Below, piece by piece: positions 11,805 through 24,300 of a stretch of DNA of 64,000 nucleotides. Origin of the DNA: Nyssa sinensis. Taxonomy: Eukaryota > Streptophyta > Magnoliopsida > Cornales > Nyssaceae. The stretch's first letter is position 1. Each line of letters opens with the position of its first letter. Location of the stretch: contig CM018043.1 of NCBI GenBank assembly GCA_008638375.1, forward strand, positions 44,688,333-44,752,332. Reading direction: 5' to 3'. A model generated the notes under the pieces. That model made no database searches, was not told the DNA's origin, and saw nothing but the letters and a program-made list of their open reading frames with translations. A program made the translations under genes and the position numbers.

Positions 11805-12160
11805 AAAATGCTATGCTCAAATGATGTGACATAATTATATTAATTACATAATTTTAAGTATTGTTAGTCAGTGGCGGATTCAGACCTTATAATTAAGGGG
11901 GTCAAAGTGTAGATATTAAAATTAAGAGATGATTTATGTGAATATATAAAATTATTTGGAGGGAGGACAAGTCTTAATTTTTTTAAAAATTCTAACAAAA
12001 TAGGTGGCAAAAAATATAATTTCAAAATTTTTGGAGGGGCCATGGCTCCATCAGCCTCCCTTTGCATTCGTCAGTGTTGTTAGTAATCCAGTGTTATGTT
12101 AATGTCACATTATTTGAAATAAAAATTTGAAATACAATTTTGAAAAATGTAATATTCCTC
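11805..12160. repeat. AT-rich MITE copy split by a hAT insertion
   Basis: Left part GAAAATGCTA...TTTTAAGTATTGTTAGT and right part TAATCCAGTGTTATGTTAATGTC...TTGAAAAATG rejoin as one family copy when the 208-base insert and one copy of its target duplication are removed. Confidence 0.65.
11869..12076. mobile_element. hAT-type MITE, 208 bases, nested
   Basis: Flanked by a perfect 8-base target duplication TTGTTAGT (11861-11868 and 12077-12084). Imperfect terminal inverted repeats: CAGTGGCGGAT and ATTCGTCAGTG. An 8-base duplication with short ends of this kind is the hAT hallmark. The element has no transposase; a short open frame across it is accidental. Confidence 0.82.
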
Positions 12161-14044
12161 ATATAATTTCCGTGTTGTATTTTTTATAGATTTGTTGGAG
12201 ATCTTATGCATACTTTTCGAGACAAGAGACTACATTATGAAAGTTTTTTAATAAATTTGGTACAGTAATGTAATAATATGCTTATCTAATAATATTTTGT
12301 TATGTATAATATGACTCATTTTTTTTAATAAGATATAATATATAATAAAATACTATTAAAAAAATATATTAACACGTGAGGTACCAAAGTCCTCAAGAAT
12401 TCCTTCTACATTATAAAGGGAAAGACGATTAAATTATAAAACAGTGATTAAGATTCAAATGTTTCACTTTTGAGAATTAGAAGTCTTAACACAATCTTCT
12501 AAGAATAATAAAAAGATGAACTGTTTTCCATGTGAAGGCATTTAATATTGTCGAAAATGACCTTGTCCACCTGCAAAGGACATGGCAATAAATGTCTACA
12601 CTCCCACCAATATTAGAGCAAAAATATAATATTGTTAATTAAGCACTTTAGGGGAGTAAAGGAGGTTATCAAAAATTCAGTAACACTCAATATAAGAAAC
12701 TTACACCATGTTTCATTAATTGGATAAGAGTGAATTAATTATTTTATTTGCTAACAGTGATAAATTAATAATTTTATTTCTTCTCTCTTACTATTTTATT
12801 CATATTATGAGTCATTATTTACTTTAGCTATGTTTATTTGTTGACTTAGTGAGGAGATTGAATAAATTAGTTATGTGAAATTGATGTTTGAAAAAAGAAA
12901 TTTATAACATAGATAAAATAATGAGAAAGAAGGAGAGGGGTGGGGTGAAACTACTAATCCTATTACTGTTAGTGAAGAGAATAGCTAATCTCCATTTATT
13001 TAATTTATGAAACAAATATGATCTTCCGGTATTATTAGTGAATTCTTTTTTTTTTCAAATATTAGTTTCAAAAGATCATAAAAATTAATTTATTCAATCC
13101 CTTCCCCAAATCGACAAACAAACATAGTAATAAGGAATAACAACTCAGTATATGTAGTTTCAAATTGTGAAATGTGTGTGTGCGTCTATATATATATATA
13201 TATATGAGTGTGTGTGTGTGTGTGTTTTGATTGTTAGTGATAAGCATTCAACTTTTAATTACACATTTTCTCATCATATTAGAATGGCTTTAATAACTTT
13301 ATTTAATCTTGAATGTTTCTAAATTCTAACTTATAGGTTCCTAACTTCACTATTGTTCCATATTACTCTGAACTGATTTCCCTGAAATCCTTGATTGATA
13401 GTGCAATCGCTTTGTATTTTGTTTATTGATTTTTTTTATTAAAACAACTATTGCTTTATTGCTTGTATTAAATTATTTGATATGTAGAGTGAGAAGGAGC
13501 ATTACAAATACACACATATGTTGATTGTCTGCATTATATGCGAAATTTGTCATTCATAACGTGTCAAAACATGACATAATTTATCAATTTACACTTAAAA
13601 CATGTGGGGTCATTTTTATTGAAGGACAAAATTTACCGCACCATCTCATGTTATAGAGCCCATCGTCGAAGCTAGCACAGTGAAGCAGGACGACCAAAAG
13701 CTAGTGCGCACACACACACACACACTAATGAAAGCAAAATGGCTCAAACTTAAATTTGAGTTAAAATTCTCTACCACCCTTAATTCAAATTCATACTAAA
13801 TTTGTTTTTATTCAAACATAAATTCAAATCAATGCAATACTATTTACATACCTAAATATTTTTACTCATTTGAGTTTGAAGCTCTCAAAAGGTTACTTAG
13901 TTATTATTTAAGTCTTTTGAAAAAAATCTCTATAATGTCCCAAAAGTTTTAAATTTGCCTTTACATTGTGATTTGAGTTTATGAATAGAATTGTAATGAT
14001 TTGAATTTAAGTTTAAGTAAAAATAGATTCGTTATGGGTTTGAG
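12161..14044. other. AT-rich intergenic DNA
   Basis: No gene seen. A compound (TA)n(TG)n microsatellite is at 13185-13226 and a short (CA)n at about 13708-13726. Confidence 0.6.
13185..13226. repeat. Compound (TA)n(TG)n microsatellite
   Basis: About 9 TA units pass directly into about 9 TG units. Confidence 0.9.
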
Positions 14045-14741
14045 TAGGCCTGGCAAAATAGGTGGGTTGGGCGGGTTGTAAACAGGTTGAACCCATATTT
14101 GACCCGAATTAATCGGGTCGAATGCGGGCCGGGTCATAAACGGGTCGGATCAGATCGGATCGGATCAACCCGAATTTGACCCGCTACTCAATTTAAAAAA
14201 AAAACAAAAACACTACCTAAAATTGTCACATCTCAATCAAGTAATATGACTAACAAAATTCATCATGTTTTTCTGTTAAAACTTTTGCGAATACACATTA
14301 AATAAAATTTTATTTCTCTATTAGTAAATCTAATCAAGCGAAATTTATAGTGATTATTTTTACGGATTCATTTTCTTTTCTAGCATGAACTAAATTGTTA
14401 AACTACTAACAACTTAAATAGTTGTTTTAATAAATAACATTATTTAAGGATTTAAATAAACTTGCAAGATAATATAAATTTATGTAATTATTTCTAAATA
14501 TTCATAACTTGATTAAAACTACAGGATTTCATAACTTCACTTATTAAAAATTATTTGATAAAGTTCTGCAACTTCAACAAAATCCTCAACATTATTAATT
14601 ATAACCCGAGAATTGAGCTAGCATAATTTCAACAATATTCACATTCATAGCACCTCTTCCAGGCTGAGGCACTGGGAAGCTGGCCTCGAATCAATTAAGG
14701 TTGCTGGCGGATCAAGCACCAAAGCAGGGAAGGCAAACCAG

Positions 14742-14776
<35 letters not shown>

Positions 14777-15143
14777 ATATATATTACATATATAGTTAAT
14801 GTATATATATAATACTACTATATATATATAATGTAATCTGAATATATATACTGTTATATATATATGTAATTAATTTTTATATATATAATTATTCTTATAT
14901 ATAATATATATATATATATATAATAGATATAGATATATATATATATATTCTTATACTATTTTGTTATTTTTCATTCTCAACCCGTCAAACACCCATATTC
15001 AACCCGTATTGACCCGTTAAATTGACGGGTTCCTTATTACCCAACCCATTTATGACTTGCTAACTAAATGGGCGGGTTTGGGCTGGTTGATTGTGGGCGG
15101 GTTTGGACGGGTTGACGGATTCGGATAACATTTGCCACCTCTA
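14045..15143. mobile_element. Non-autonomous hAT element, 1.1 kb
   Basis: Perfect 8-base target duplication GGTTTGAG (14037-14044 and 15144-15151). Ends TAGGCCTGGCAAAA and ATTTGCCACCTCTA are imperfect inverted repeats. Subterminal arrays of ACCCG/CGGGT motifs (GGGTCGG, GACCCG) sit at both ends, where hAT transposases usually bind. No transposase frame. A long AT microsatellite (about 14743-14950) expands the centre. Confidence 0.88.
14743..14950. repeat. Long imperfect (TA)n tract inside the hAT element
   Basis: Roughly 200 bases of TA-dominated repeats with short interruptions. Confidence 0.85.
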
Positions 15144-16768
15144 GGTTTGAGTCAAGAGTTGGAGAAGATTTTGACTTAAATTTAAATTTGAGTCACTATT
15201 AGAGATGTCCTTAATGGGTAAAAAAAAGTTTTTACTATAACCCTCATTAATATTTTAAAATTTGAAAATAGAATAACCAAAAAAATTAGGAGGTGCTATT
15301 GGTATTGTCTAAATTTGTAAAGGTTCCACATTTATAAAATGAGAATACTAAATTATTTTGTAAATTCATTTTCAATCAAGGATAATTTTATAATTTCATT
15401 TACTAAAGTGGAGTCCTTGACTATTCATGGAGTGTGAATAGCTCTAACCAAAAATTATTGTAGCCTTTCAAGGTCACAGCATAAAAAAATTCACTATTTA
15501 TTGTGTAAAATATTTTATATGAATTTTTTTACACATTTTAGGATGTGAAATTTTTACATGAAATTAACAATTTTTACACACATTTCCATATATGCCAAAT
15601 AATGGAAAATGTTGCTTAATTTCAAGGTTACAACATAAAAAATAAAAATCACTACTAAGTCTGCATAATATTTATATGATTTTTTCTTTTTTATGTTGGA
15701 AACAAAATGTAACAAAACCTGGCATATAGAATAGTTGATATTATTGTTGTTATAATGTGAAATATATGTCAAATGTCAGATTTTGATATGTATGATCATA
15801 ATTCTCTTTTCAGTACTCCTTAACACTAAATTGTTTTCTCAAAAAAAGAAAAGAAAATGGTGCAAAACGTTTCGTGTGGTCATTCAACTTCAAGATTATA
15901 GCTTGTGAGGATATAGACTGGTGAATATCTAACCATTTTTTCTTGATTATCATATGTAATTCAGAAAATAATCCTAAAAATTAATTGATTCTGATGCAAT
16001 TACTCTGGAGTTGGTGTTTAAGTTGAACAAAACAAAGATTGATATTTTCTTTCTCTTGATAACTAAACACCATTCTTGCATAATCAAGAAAATCTCACTG
16101 ATTTGAAACTCGTATACAATTATAGAGTACTACTTTAAAATTTATATGAAATTATAGGGTATTAAAATGTAATCAATTTGGGAACAATTGTTTACAATTG
16201 ACTTCAATTGAAATGAAATCAAAAATTGAGGGATTGAATGAATTGTTAAAATTGATAATTGAAGGCTTTACTTGAAATCGGGATAAAACTTGTGTATTAA
16301 AGTGTAATTAGCCCAAAAAAATAATAATTGAGGTATGAGGATCATAAACTTCTAGAGAGAGAGAGAGAGAGAGAGTTGGGCCTCCTAAGCAATTTATGCA
16401 TATATTCTTTACTGTAGCTATGGGTTAGATCTCTTGCTCAACATTACAAGGGTCCCACGTAAGATAAATAATGGCAGTGGTCAAGGCTGATCCCTTAATT
16501 ATGGATCAATGCTAGTGATGGTGATCGCCTGATAAAAAAGGTAAATAAATCTCAGCACAAGCCAGAGAGTTTAATAGGCCCAAAACTTCAAGCCCAGTGA
16601 GCCTTGTACTTCCACGGCTAATGTTGCTAGGACACACTCAAGGTGGTGTCAGCCCAACTCAAAAAATTATTCATCGTTTCGGATGCGTAAAAGGAGAAAA
16701 AGAATGGAATTTAAAACCCTAACATTGAGTTATTTAGGCTGAAAGTCCACTTGGGTATTGTGGACAGA
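15144..16768. other. AT-rich intergenic DNA
   Basis: No gene seen. A GA tract is at about 16355-16375. Confidence 0.6.
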
Positions 16769-16932
16769 GAAATCCTATGCATCCCAAATTTGAATTCCAA
16801 ATTTCTATATTAAATGATGTAAAATTAATGTAATAAAATCATATTAATTATGAGTAATTTAGTGTCATGTCAACGCTACATTATTTAAAATAAAAATTTA
16901 ATATACAATTTTGAAAAATTTAGCATTGCTCT
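16769..16932. repeat. AT-rich MITE copy
   Basis: Carries CATATTAATTATGAGTAATTTAGTGTCATGTCAA and ends in TTTAGCATTGCTCT (partly quoted), matching the family at 9341 and 63392. Confidence 0.55.
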
Positions 16933-17282
16933 CGTGAACAAGACTCCTTTACATTACTTTCTCTCGCAAGATACCTTAGATGCATGACACATCATCGATT
17001 GCTTAATTAATTAATAACAAATAATTAATGTTTTATGCATTAAGACTACATTAAAAAAAAAATTGAAAAAAAAGTATAATGAAAAGAATCCTAATCCTGA
17101 CATCGTCATCTATATAACCATTTTATTTTTTTACTCTTTTTCTTCTTTATTTCTTCGTATAGCTTAGCCATAGGTTAGAAATTCAAATAAACAAACAACA
17201 AATCACTTTCAATACAAAAGATTGCTGAAAGATTCTTAAATGAGTCTAGTACATCACTAACAATATGCCTTTTTAATAGTGT

Positions 17283-17420
17283 TATGAGTCCGACCCACTT
17301 CTAACCTAATCCGTATTCGACCTGACGAATTTGGGTCAAATATGAGTTCAACCCGTTTATGACCCGACCCGTTTACAATCCGCCTAAATCTGCCTAAACC
17401 TACTCGTTTTGTCAGGCCTA
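17283..17420 (-). mobile_element. Truncated copy of the 14045-15143 hAT family
   Basis: Reverse complement begins TAGGCCTGACAAAACG and continues with GATTGTAAACGGGTCGGGTC, matching the left end of the 1.1 kb element. The other end is missing. Confidence 0.65.
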
Positions 17421-17829
17421 GTTATGACATATTTGTTATAACTCACTTTTTTCAATAAGCATAACAAAATTTTTTGAATGAAACTGGTACAATGACGTCA
17501 CAATACGCTCGACATGTTTGATTTACCCCACATTTTTAATAAGATATAATATATACAAGAAAATATTATTAGAATGACATATTACTATGTAGTGTTCCAG
17601 TCTCACAGAAAAATATCTTGACCATAACACACAAGGTAAAATATTATTGAAAAAACACAATACCACAGAAACATAGGTCAAGTTTGTCGCCCTGTTTGTT
17701 TCTCTAGAAACTTGCCAAAATTCTTCCTTCATATTTACAAATGTAAAAAGGGCTTTCCAAGACCACACTAGCTAGATTAGACCTGATTGAAGAGCTTCAT
17801 ATAATTTCAACCATATATAGATATCTATC

Positions 17830-17835
<6 letters not shown>

Positions 17836-17869
<34 letters not shown>

Positions 17870-17871
17870 GG
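17836..17871. repeat. Compound (TA)n(CA)n microsatellite
   Basis: TA units pass into about nine CA units. Confidence 0.85.
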
Positions 17872-18279
17872 GTCCATGTTAAGGGGAGACTCTTTCCCAG
17901 GAATCCTAAGCGCATACACCCACCCCACGGAAGCCTGACCTCTCCACTGGGGATGACCATATGATACCAATGCAAGTTTAAACAGCCCATGACATGTCTC
18001 AATTCATCCTTGCCACAAAATCTTGAGGTCAATGCAAATAGTAACAACTTTTTGTCTTCTATTTACTAGCAAATATTTCCCAAAGTTTACTTTTCAATTT
18101 AATACAACTTAAAAATGTAAGAAATGAACTCCAAATGATATATTACAAGTTTTAAAAAAAAAACAGTTGACTGATAATGAGAAAAAACAACTACAAGAAA
18201 TCCTAATGTGCTTTGTTATTGCAGTAAAGGAGAAAAAAGTATAAAAATAATCAACTTGAAGAATGATCATGCAAATTTA

Positions 18280-18321
18280 TTACTCCTGCGGGTCCAAAAA
18301 TTCCCCAATAAATGCAGCAAC
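18280..18321 (-). CDS. Exon 6 (last) of the unidentified gene
   Basis: Acceptor GTGCTGCAG/GTTGCTGC; 13 codons plus TAA; phase 0 from exon 5. Confidence 0.5.
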   Translation of the reverse strand, partial: VAAFIGEFLDPQE

Positions 18322-21300
18322 CTGCAGCACATTGACATTGGTTGGTAAAGGTGGCAAAATTTCAAATATCAGAGTAAAGACTGTCGTGACCATTGTCTCA
18401 TTAGTCCAAACTTGCATCATGGATAAGCTTCATAAGGAAATTATTAAATAACAGTTGATGAGAAGTTTTTTATTTTTTATTTTTATGATGAAGAACCATT
18501 CCAACCACTTGCCACTTTGATGTGTGGCTACGTTGTGAACTCCAGAAGTGTGCAACCATGCCCAAGTCACACACATAACTTAAGCCAGGGTTGAACTTGC
18601 AACCTTGAGCTCGTTGTTAGATCACCAGTTGCTCCAAAAGCTTAAGCTGTTAGAGAATAGGCTAACAATGTATATCAAGCTCTCTCAACACTCCTCCTCA
18701 CGTGCGACCCCAGACTTGAACGTGGAGAGGCAAAAAAACCATAGACAGAAGAGAATGCAAATGCAAATGCAAATGTAAACGGGAAATAAATGTAAATTGA
18801 GAGACTTGAACCCAAGACCTTCTACAACCAAGGCTCTGATACTATGTTAGATCACTAGTTGCTCCAAAAGCTTAAGCTGTTAGAGAATTGGCTAACAATG
18901 TATATCAAACTCTCTCAACAGTAGTAACCCCTAAAGCCTTCTCATTTTGTGTTTTGCAGCTTTTGAAGGCGCAATTTCACGGCATATCACCAATCCAAAA
19001 CTCATTTCATTACTATAAATGAAAACGAAGATCTTACGAAGTCATTTTATAAAATTCTAAGAGCCATCCTCTATATGTAAAGAAACAAACTCATCAAGTA
19101 TTTGAAATCATGACAAACATGCAAATTTACTTCAAATGAATTCTTTTTCGTGTTCTATAGCTTTCGAAGGGACAATTCCATGAGACATAGCCATTAAGTC
19201 ATTATGGGGAAAAATAAATTGAATTAATCAGTAAGAATGAAAGTCAAAGAAGTCATTTTACAGAAATAGAGTGATCCTCTATGTGTTTAGACATTGATCC
19301 ACAATCCAGTGTATTTGTAAAAGGAAATGGAGGAAAGCTTTGTACTTACTATAATCTGTATTCCATGCTTGGAGTGGTAGAGCATAAGGTCACATAAACC
19401 AACACTTTCTAACGCAGCCCGCATGCACCACAGGAACTCACTGGAAAAAAAAGAGTCAAGGCATTAAGCTAACACACAAATGATTTGAAATAACAGCAAG
19501 TTGGGTATTTCATCAGGGCACAATCTACAGACACTGGAAAAATAAACAATATGTTACTCTTAAAGTGCCTCAGATGTGCAACTTGTGGACTGCGTATGTG
19601 CAGGCAGGTAAACACCAACTTCTACATGTCTTTCATATGGATGTTTATCGACTAGTGACAAACTTTGGCACCATTACCAATTTGCTACAGATAGAGATAG
19701 CAACGTTTGACTTGAACCACCCAGAAACTACTCGAGTTAAATGGATTTAAATTTGGTTTCTCGCCATAGTTGACAAATGTTTTTTTTTATGATTATTATA
19801 AATGCACTTTACTGTTTACTTATAAAGATGTGCACTTTACACATTTAGATAGACAATCTGGCTGGTTGGGTTTGGATGGGCAAGGTTTGAAATTGCTTGA
19901 AGTGATTTTGAATTTTTTCCCAGACATAGTTGACACAAACAATTTTAGGCCTTCAAATATTATGATTTTTCTTGCATTATAAAATGTGTTGACAAATCCC
20001 TATTTGATTTGGTTGACTCGGTAAACAGGGAAACAAATCCCTATTTGATTCAGTTGACTCGGTAAACGGAGAATTTATTTCTCTTTAAAATTGAGATTGT
20101 AAAGCCTATAAACTTTGATTTTTTTCTTTCATAACTGCTGTTAATTAGGTCTTAATCTCTAGAGATTGTTTTCTGATTTCATGTAGATTTAGTTTCCTAA
20201 AATAGTGGTCATTGTACTCTATATATTTTGTATTTTTTCCTAGGTTAAAATATAAGAAAGATATCTGTCTATATGGTATCAGAGCCCTTGCTTTTTTTTT
20301 TTCTGCTCCCGTTTCTTCTTCTATACTGGAAATTTTTTTCCTGCATAGCCTTCATTGCTGATTGCAGAATATCTCTTGGCCTTTATTGCCTGTAATCCCT
20401 GGCCTTCTATTGTCTTTGAATACTTCAATCTCTGCCCTGAAAAATCTCACAATGTCTGTCACATCCGAAACCACTATTCCAACCAACACCGAGTCAAATC
20501 AATTTGTCCAGACTTCACATGGTGAATATCAGAACCTACAACCATCATACTGACTCAATGGAAGAAATTATCCGGTATGGTCCCAATGGGTAAGGACGTA
20601 TTTGAAAGGTAAGGGACAACTCAGCCACCTGATTGGTCTTGTGCCGAGTCAAGATGATCCAAAGTTCAAGGCTTGGGACGTGGAAGACTCCTCAATTATG
20701 TCATGGCTCTAGAATTTGATGCAAATACAAATAAGTGGAACCTGCATGTTTTTGACAACTGCTAGAGAAATATAGGACACCATGAAGTAGACCTACTCCA
20801 AAGTTAAGGATGCAGCCCTGGTTTATGAAACTAAAACCAAGATTCACTCAACAAAACAAGGTGCAAAGTCTATTACCGAGTACTATAACACTTTGAAAGG
20901 CTTATGGCTTGAACTCGATTACTATCAAAACATTAAGATGAAGTGCAGTGATGATGCCTGCTATGATGTTAAAATTTGTGGAAAGTGAAAGAATTTATGA
21001 GTTCTTGGCTGGACTCAATGTGGACTTTGATCAAATTCGGGTGCAAGTGCTTGGAAAAAAAGCTTTACCTCCTTTGAATAAGGTATTTTATGTCATATGC
21101 GTTGAAGAGGGATGGAGAACTGTGACGTTGGACACTCCTACTGATGAAGGATTTGCCCTGGCTGTGGTTAAGCCACCATCTCCAAACAAATTCAAAGGCC
21201 TAAACTCAAACAATGAGAACAAAGGAGAAATGTACAAGCCACCAATCGATAAAGAGGACCTTTGGTGCAACTATTGGAAGAAAGCAAGGCATACTAAGGA

Positions 21301-24300
21301 GATGTGCTGGAAATTGAAGGGAAAAACACCATTTGGCAAAAACAATAACACCCAACAGCGATATGCTCCATGGGGCAGCCAAGCAAATATTGCCCTTATT
21401 TACGAAAAACCTATCCAAGACTCGACTAGTAGCAGCTCAGAGACGGGTGAACTAAATAAGGAGGAAATTGAGAAACTTCGGAGCCTCCTCACTTCACTTG
21501 ACAAACCGGTTGGCTCATGTTCATTGGCACACTCAGGTAAGTATTCCTTATCTCAAGCCCTTAGTGTCTCAAAGGACTGTACTTTGCATGAAACTTGGGT
21601 AATAGACTCAGGTGCCACAGACCATATGACCAACTCTTCACACCATTTCACAACATATACCCTATGCCGTGGAAACCAAAAAATCCGTGTTGCTGATGGA
21701 ACTCTTGCATCCGTGACAGGAAAAAGAACCATCAATCTTACACCTTTTCTTGCTTTGAAATATGTTCTTCATGTGTCTAAACTTTCTATAAATCTTTTGT
21801 CTATACATCAGATTACAAAAGACCTAAACTGTAATGTGACATTTTTTCCCAATCATTGTCTTTCAGGAACCGGTAATGGGGAGGACGATTGGGCTTGCTA
21901 AAGAGAAGGAAGGACTCTACTTTCTAGATACCTGTGGTGGCAAGGGCAGTGGCCGTCTATCTTTATCTCATCTCTCAGAAAAATTCTCACCAAATAAAGC
22001 ACAAATTTGGCTTCATCACTATCGTTCGGGGCATCCTTCTTTCTTTGTATTAAAGACTATGTTTCCTGTTTTATTTCATAATTTGGATGCTAAGTTTTTT
22101 CATTGTGAAGTATGTCAGTTTGCCAAACATCACCATGTCTCATTTCCATTGAGTGATAATGAATCTTTATATCCTTTCTCTTTGATTCATACTGATGTGT
22201 GGGGGCCTTCTAGGATTCCAAATATTACTAGAGCTCGCTGGTTTGTTTCTTTCATTGATGACTGTACTTGTGTTACTTGGTTGTTTCTTATGAAAAACAA
22301 ATTTGACGTTAGTTCTGTATTCCCTATGTTTCTTAAAATGATTCAAAATTAGTTTGGTGTTCAGATTAAAAATATTAGATCAGACAACAAGAAAGAATAC
22401 TTTAACCAGTTTCTGTCACCGTTTTTTCAAAGGAAAGGGATAATACACTAATCATCATGTACAGATACTCCACAACAGAACGGGGTTACAGAACGAAAAA
22501 ACCATCATCTTCTTTAAACAACCCGAGCCCTTTTATTTGAGAAACAAGTGCCTAAATACTATTGGGGGGAAGCCATGTTGACTGCAGCTCATCTCATAAA
22601 CCGTCTACCTTCAAAAGTATTAGGCAATAAAACTCCAGTCATTGTCCTTTCACAATTCTATCCTGAATTCAATAAGTCTACCTAATTACCACCAAGAATA
22701 TTCGGTTGTATCTCCTATGTTCACATTCATGCACAAAATCGGGGTAAATTGGAACCTAGAGTCCTTAAATGTGTCTTCCTTGGTTATTCCTCAACCAAAA
22801 AAGGGTATAAATGCTATCATCCCAGTTCAAAAAAATTCTTTGTCTCTAAAGATATTACCTTCGCCGAAAACAAGTCCTTTTTTGTGAAATTTATCTCCAG
22901 GGGGAGCATTTATCAGAAGATAAGTTTAATTTCAGTCTCGGTTTTGATAATCTTGAAATTTTAGCTCCTAAAACACTCATTCCTTCTGCTAGTTCTCTTT
23001 CTCTAGCAGAAACATCCTTGTCCCCAGCTGAAACCGAAAAAACTCTTGATGAGAAAGCAAGTAGTGATGTTATTACCTTGCCATTACAAGTGTATTCAAG
23101 AAGGAAAAAGTCTGAACCTGAATTGGTGCAAGCCCAAGAAGCCGAACCTATAACAGGTATTGCAAATCTTTCTCCATCTCAAAATCCTCTTTTTACAGAT
23201 CTTGATATACCAATTGCCTTTAGGAAAGAAGCACGGAAATGCACTCAACACCCCATAGCAAACTTTATTTCCTTTGATAGACTCTCTCCACTAATAAAGC
23301 ATTTCTCACAGATTTGCACACTGTTAAAATTTCACAAACAATCCAAGAGGCATTTAGGGATGAGAAATGGAAAAAAGCCATGAGTGAGGAAATGAGAGCT
23401 CTAGAAAAAAGACATGGGGTATAGTTGAGTTACCAAAAGGGAAGAAACTGGAAGGGTGTAAATGGGTGTTTACTGTGAAGTATAAAGCTGATGGAACCTT
23501 TGAGAGATATAAAGCTAGACTTGTGGCCAAAGGCTACACTCAGACATATGGAGTAGACTACCAAGAGACATTTGCCCCAGTTGCAAAAATGAACACTATT
23601 AGAGTACTATTATCTTTAGCAGCTAACCTTGGGTGGTCTTTGCAGCAATTTGATGTTAAGAATGCGTTTTTGCATGGTGATTTAGAGGAAGAAGTCACCT
23701 CCGTGTTTCACTGAAAACTTTAGAGACAACAATGTGTGTAGGTTGAAGAAAGCCCTATATGGGTTAAAACAGTCCCCTAGAGCATGGTTTGGGAGATTTA
23801 CCAGTGCAATGAAGAACACGGATTTCAAGCAGAGCCAAGGTGACCATACACTCTTCATCAAACGAACAAAAATTGGTAAAATTACAGTATTGATTGTTTA
23901 TGCTGATGACATTATTGTAACTGGTGATGACTTGGAGAAATTGAGAAACTCATGAAACAGTTAGCCAAAGAATTTGAAATAAAAGAATTGGGAAGACTGA
24001 AATATTTCTTGGGAATTGAAATAGCATACTCTAGAAATGGCATCTTTATTTCCCAACAAAAATATATCCTTGATCTCCTTAAGGAAATAGGTATACTTGG
24101 TTGTAAGCCCTCAGACACTCTTATTGAGCAGAATCACAAACTAGGAGAAGCTGCAGATGACATGATGGTAGATATGAGGAGATATCAAAGGTTCGTTGAG
24201 AAACTTATTTACTTGTCCCACACAAGACCTGACATTGTCTATGCTGTGAGTGTAGTCAACTAGTTCATGCACTCTCCAAAGGAGTCCCACTTGGAAGCTG

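Noticed and set aside
11864..12067. Minus-strand 67-codon open frame
   Set aside because: Falls inside the non-coding hAT element at 11869-12076.
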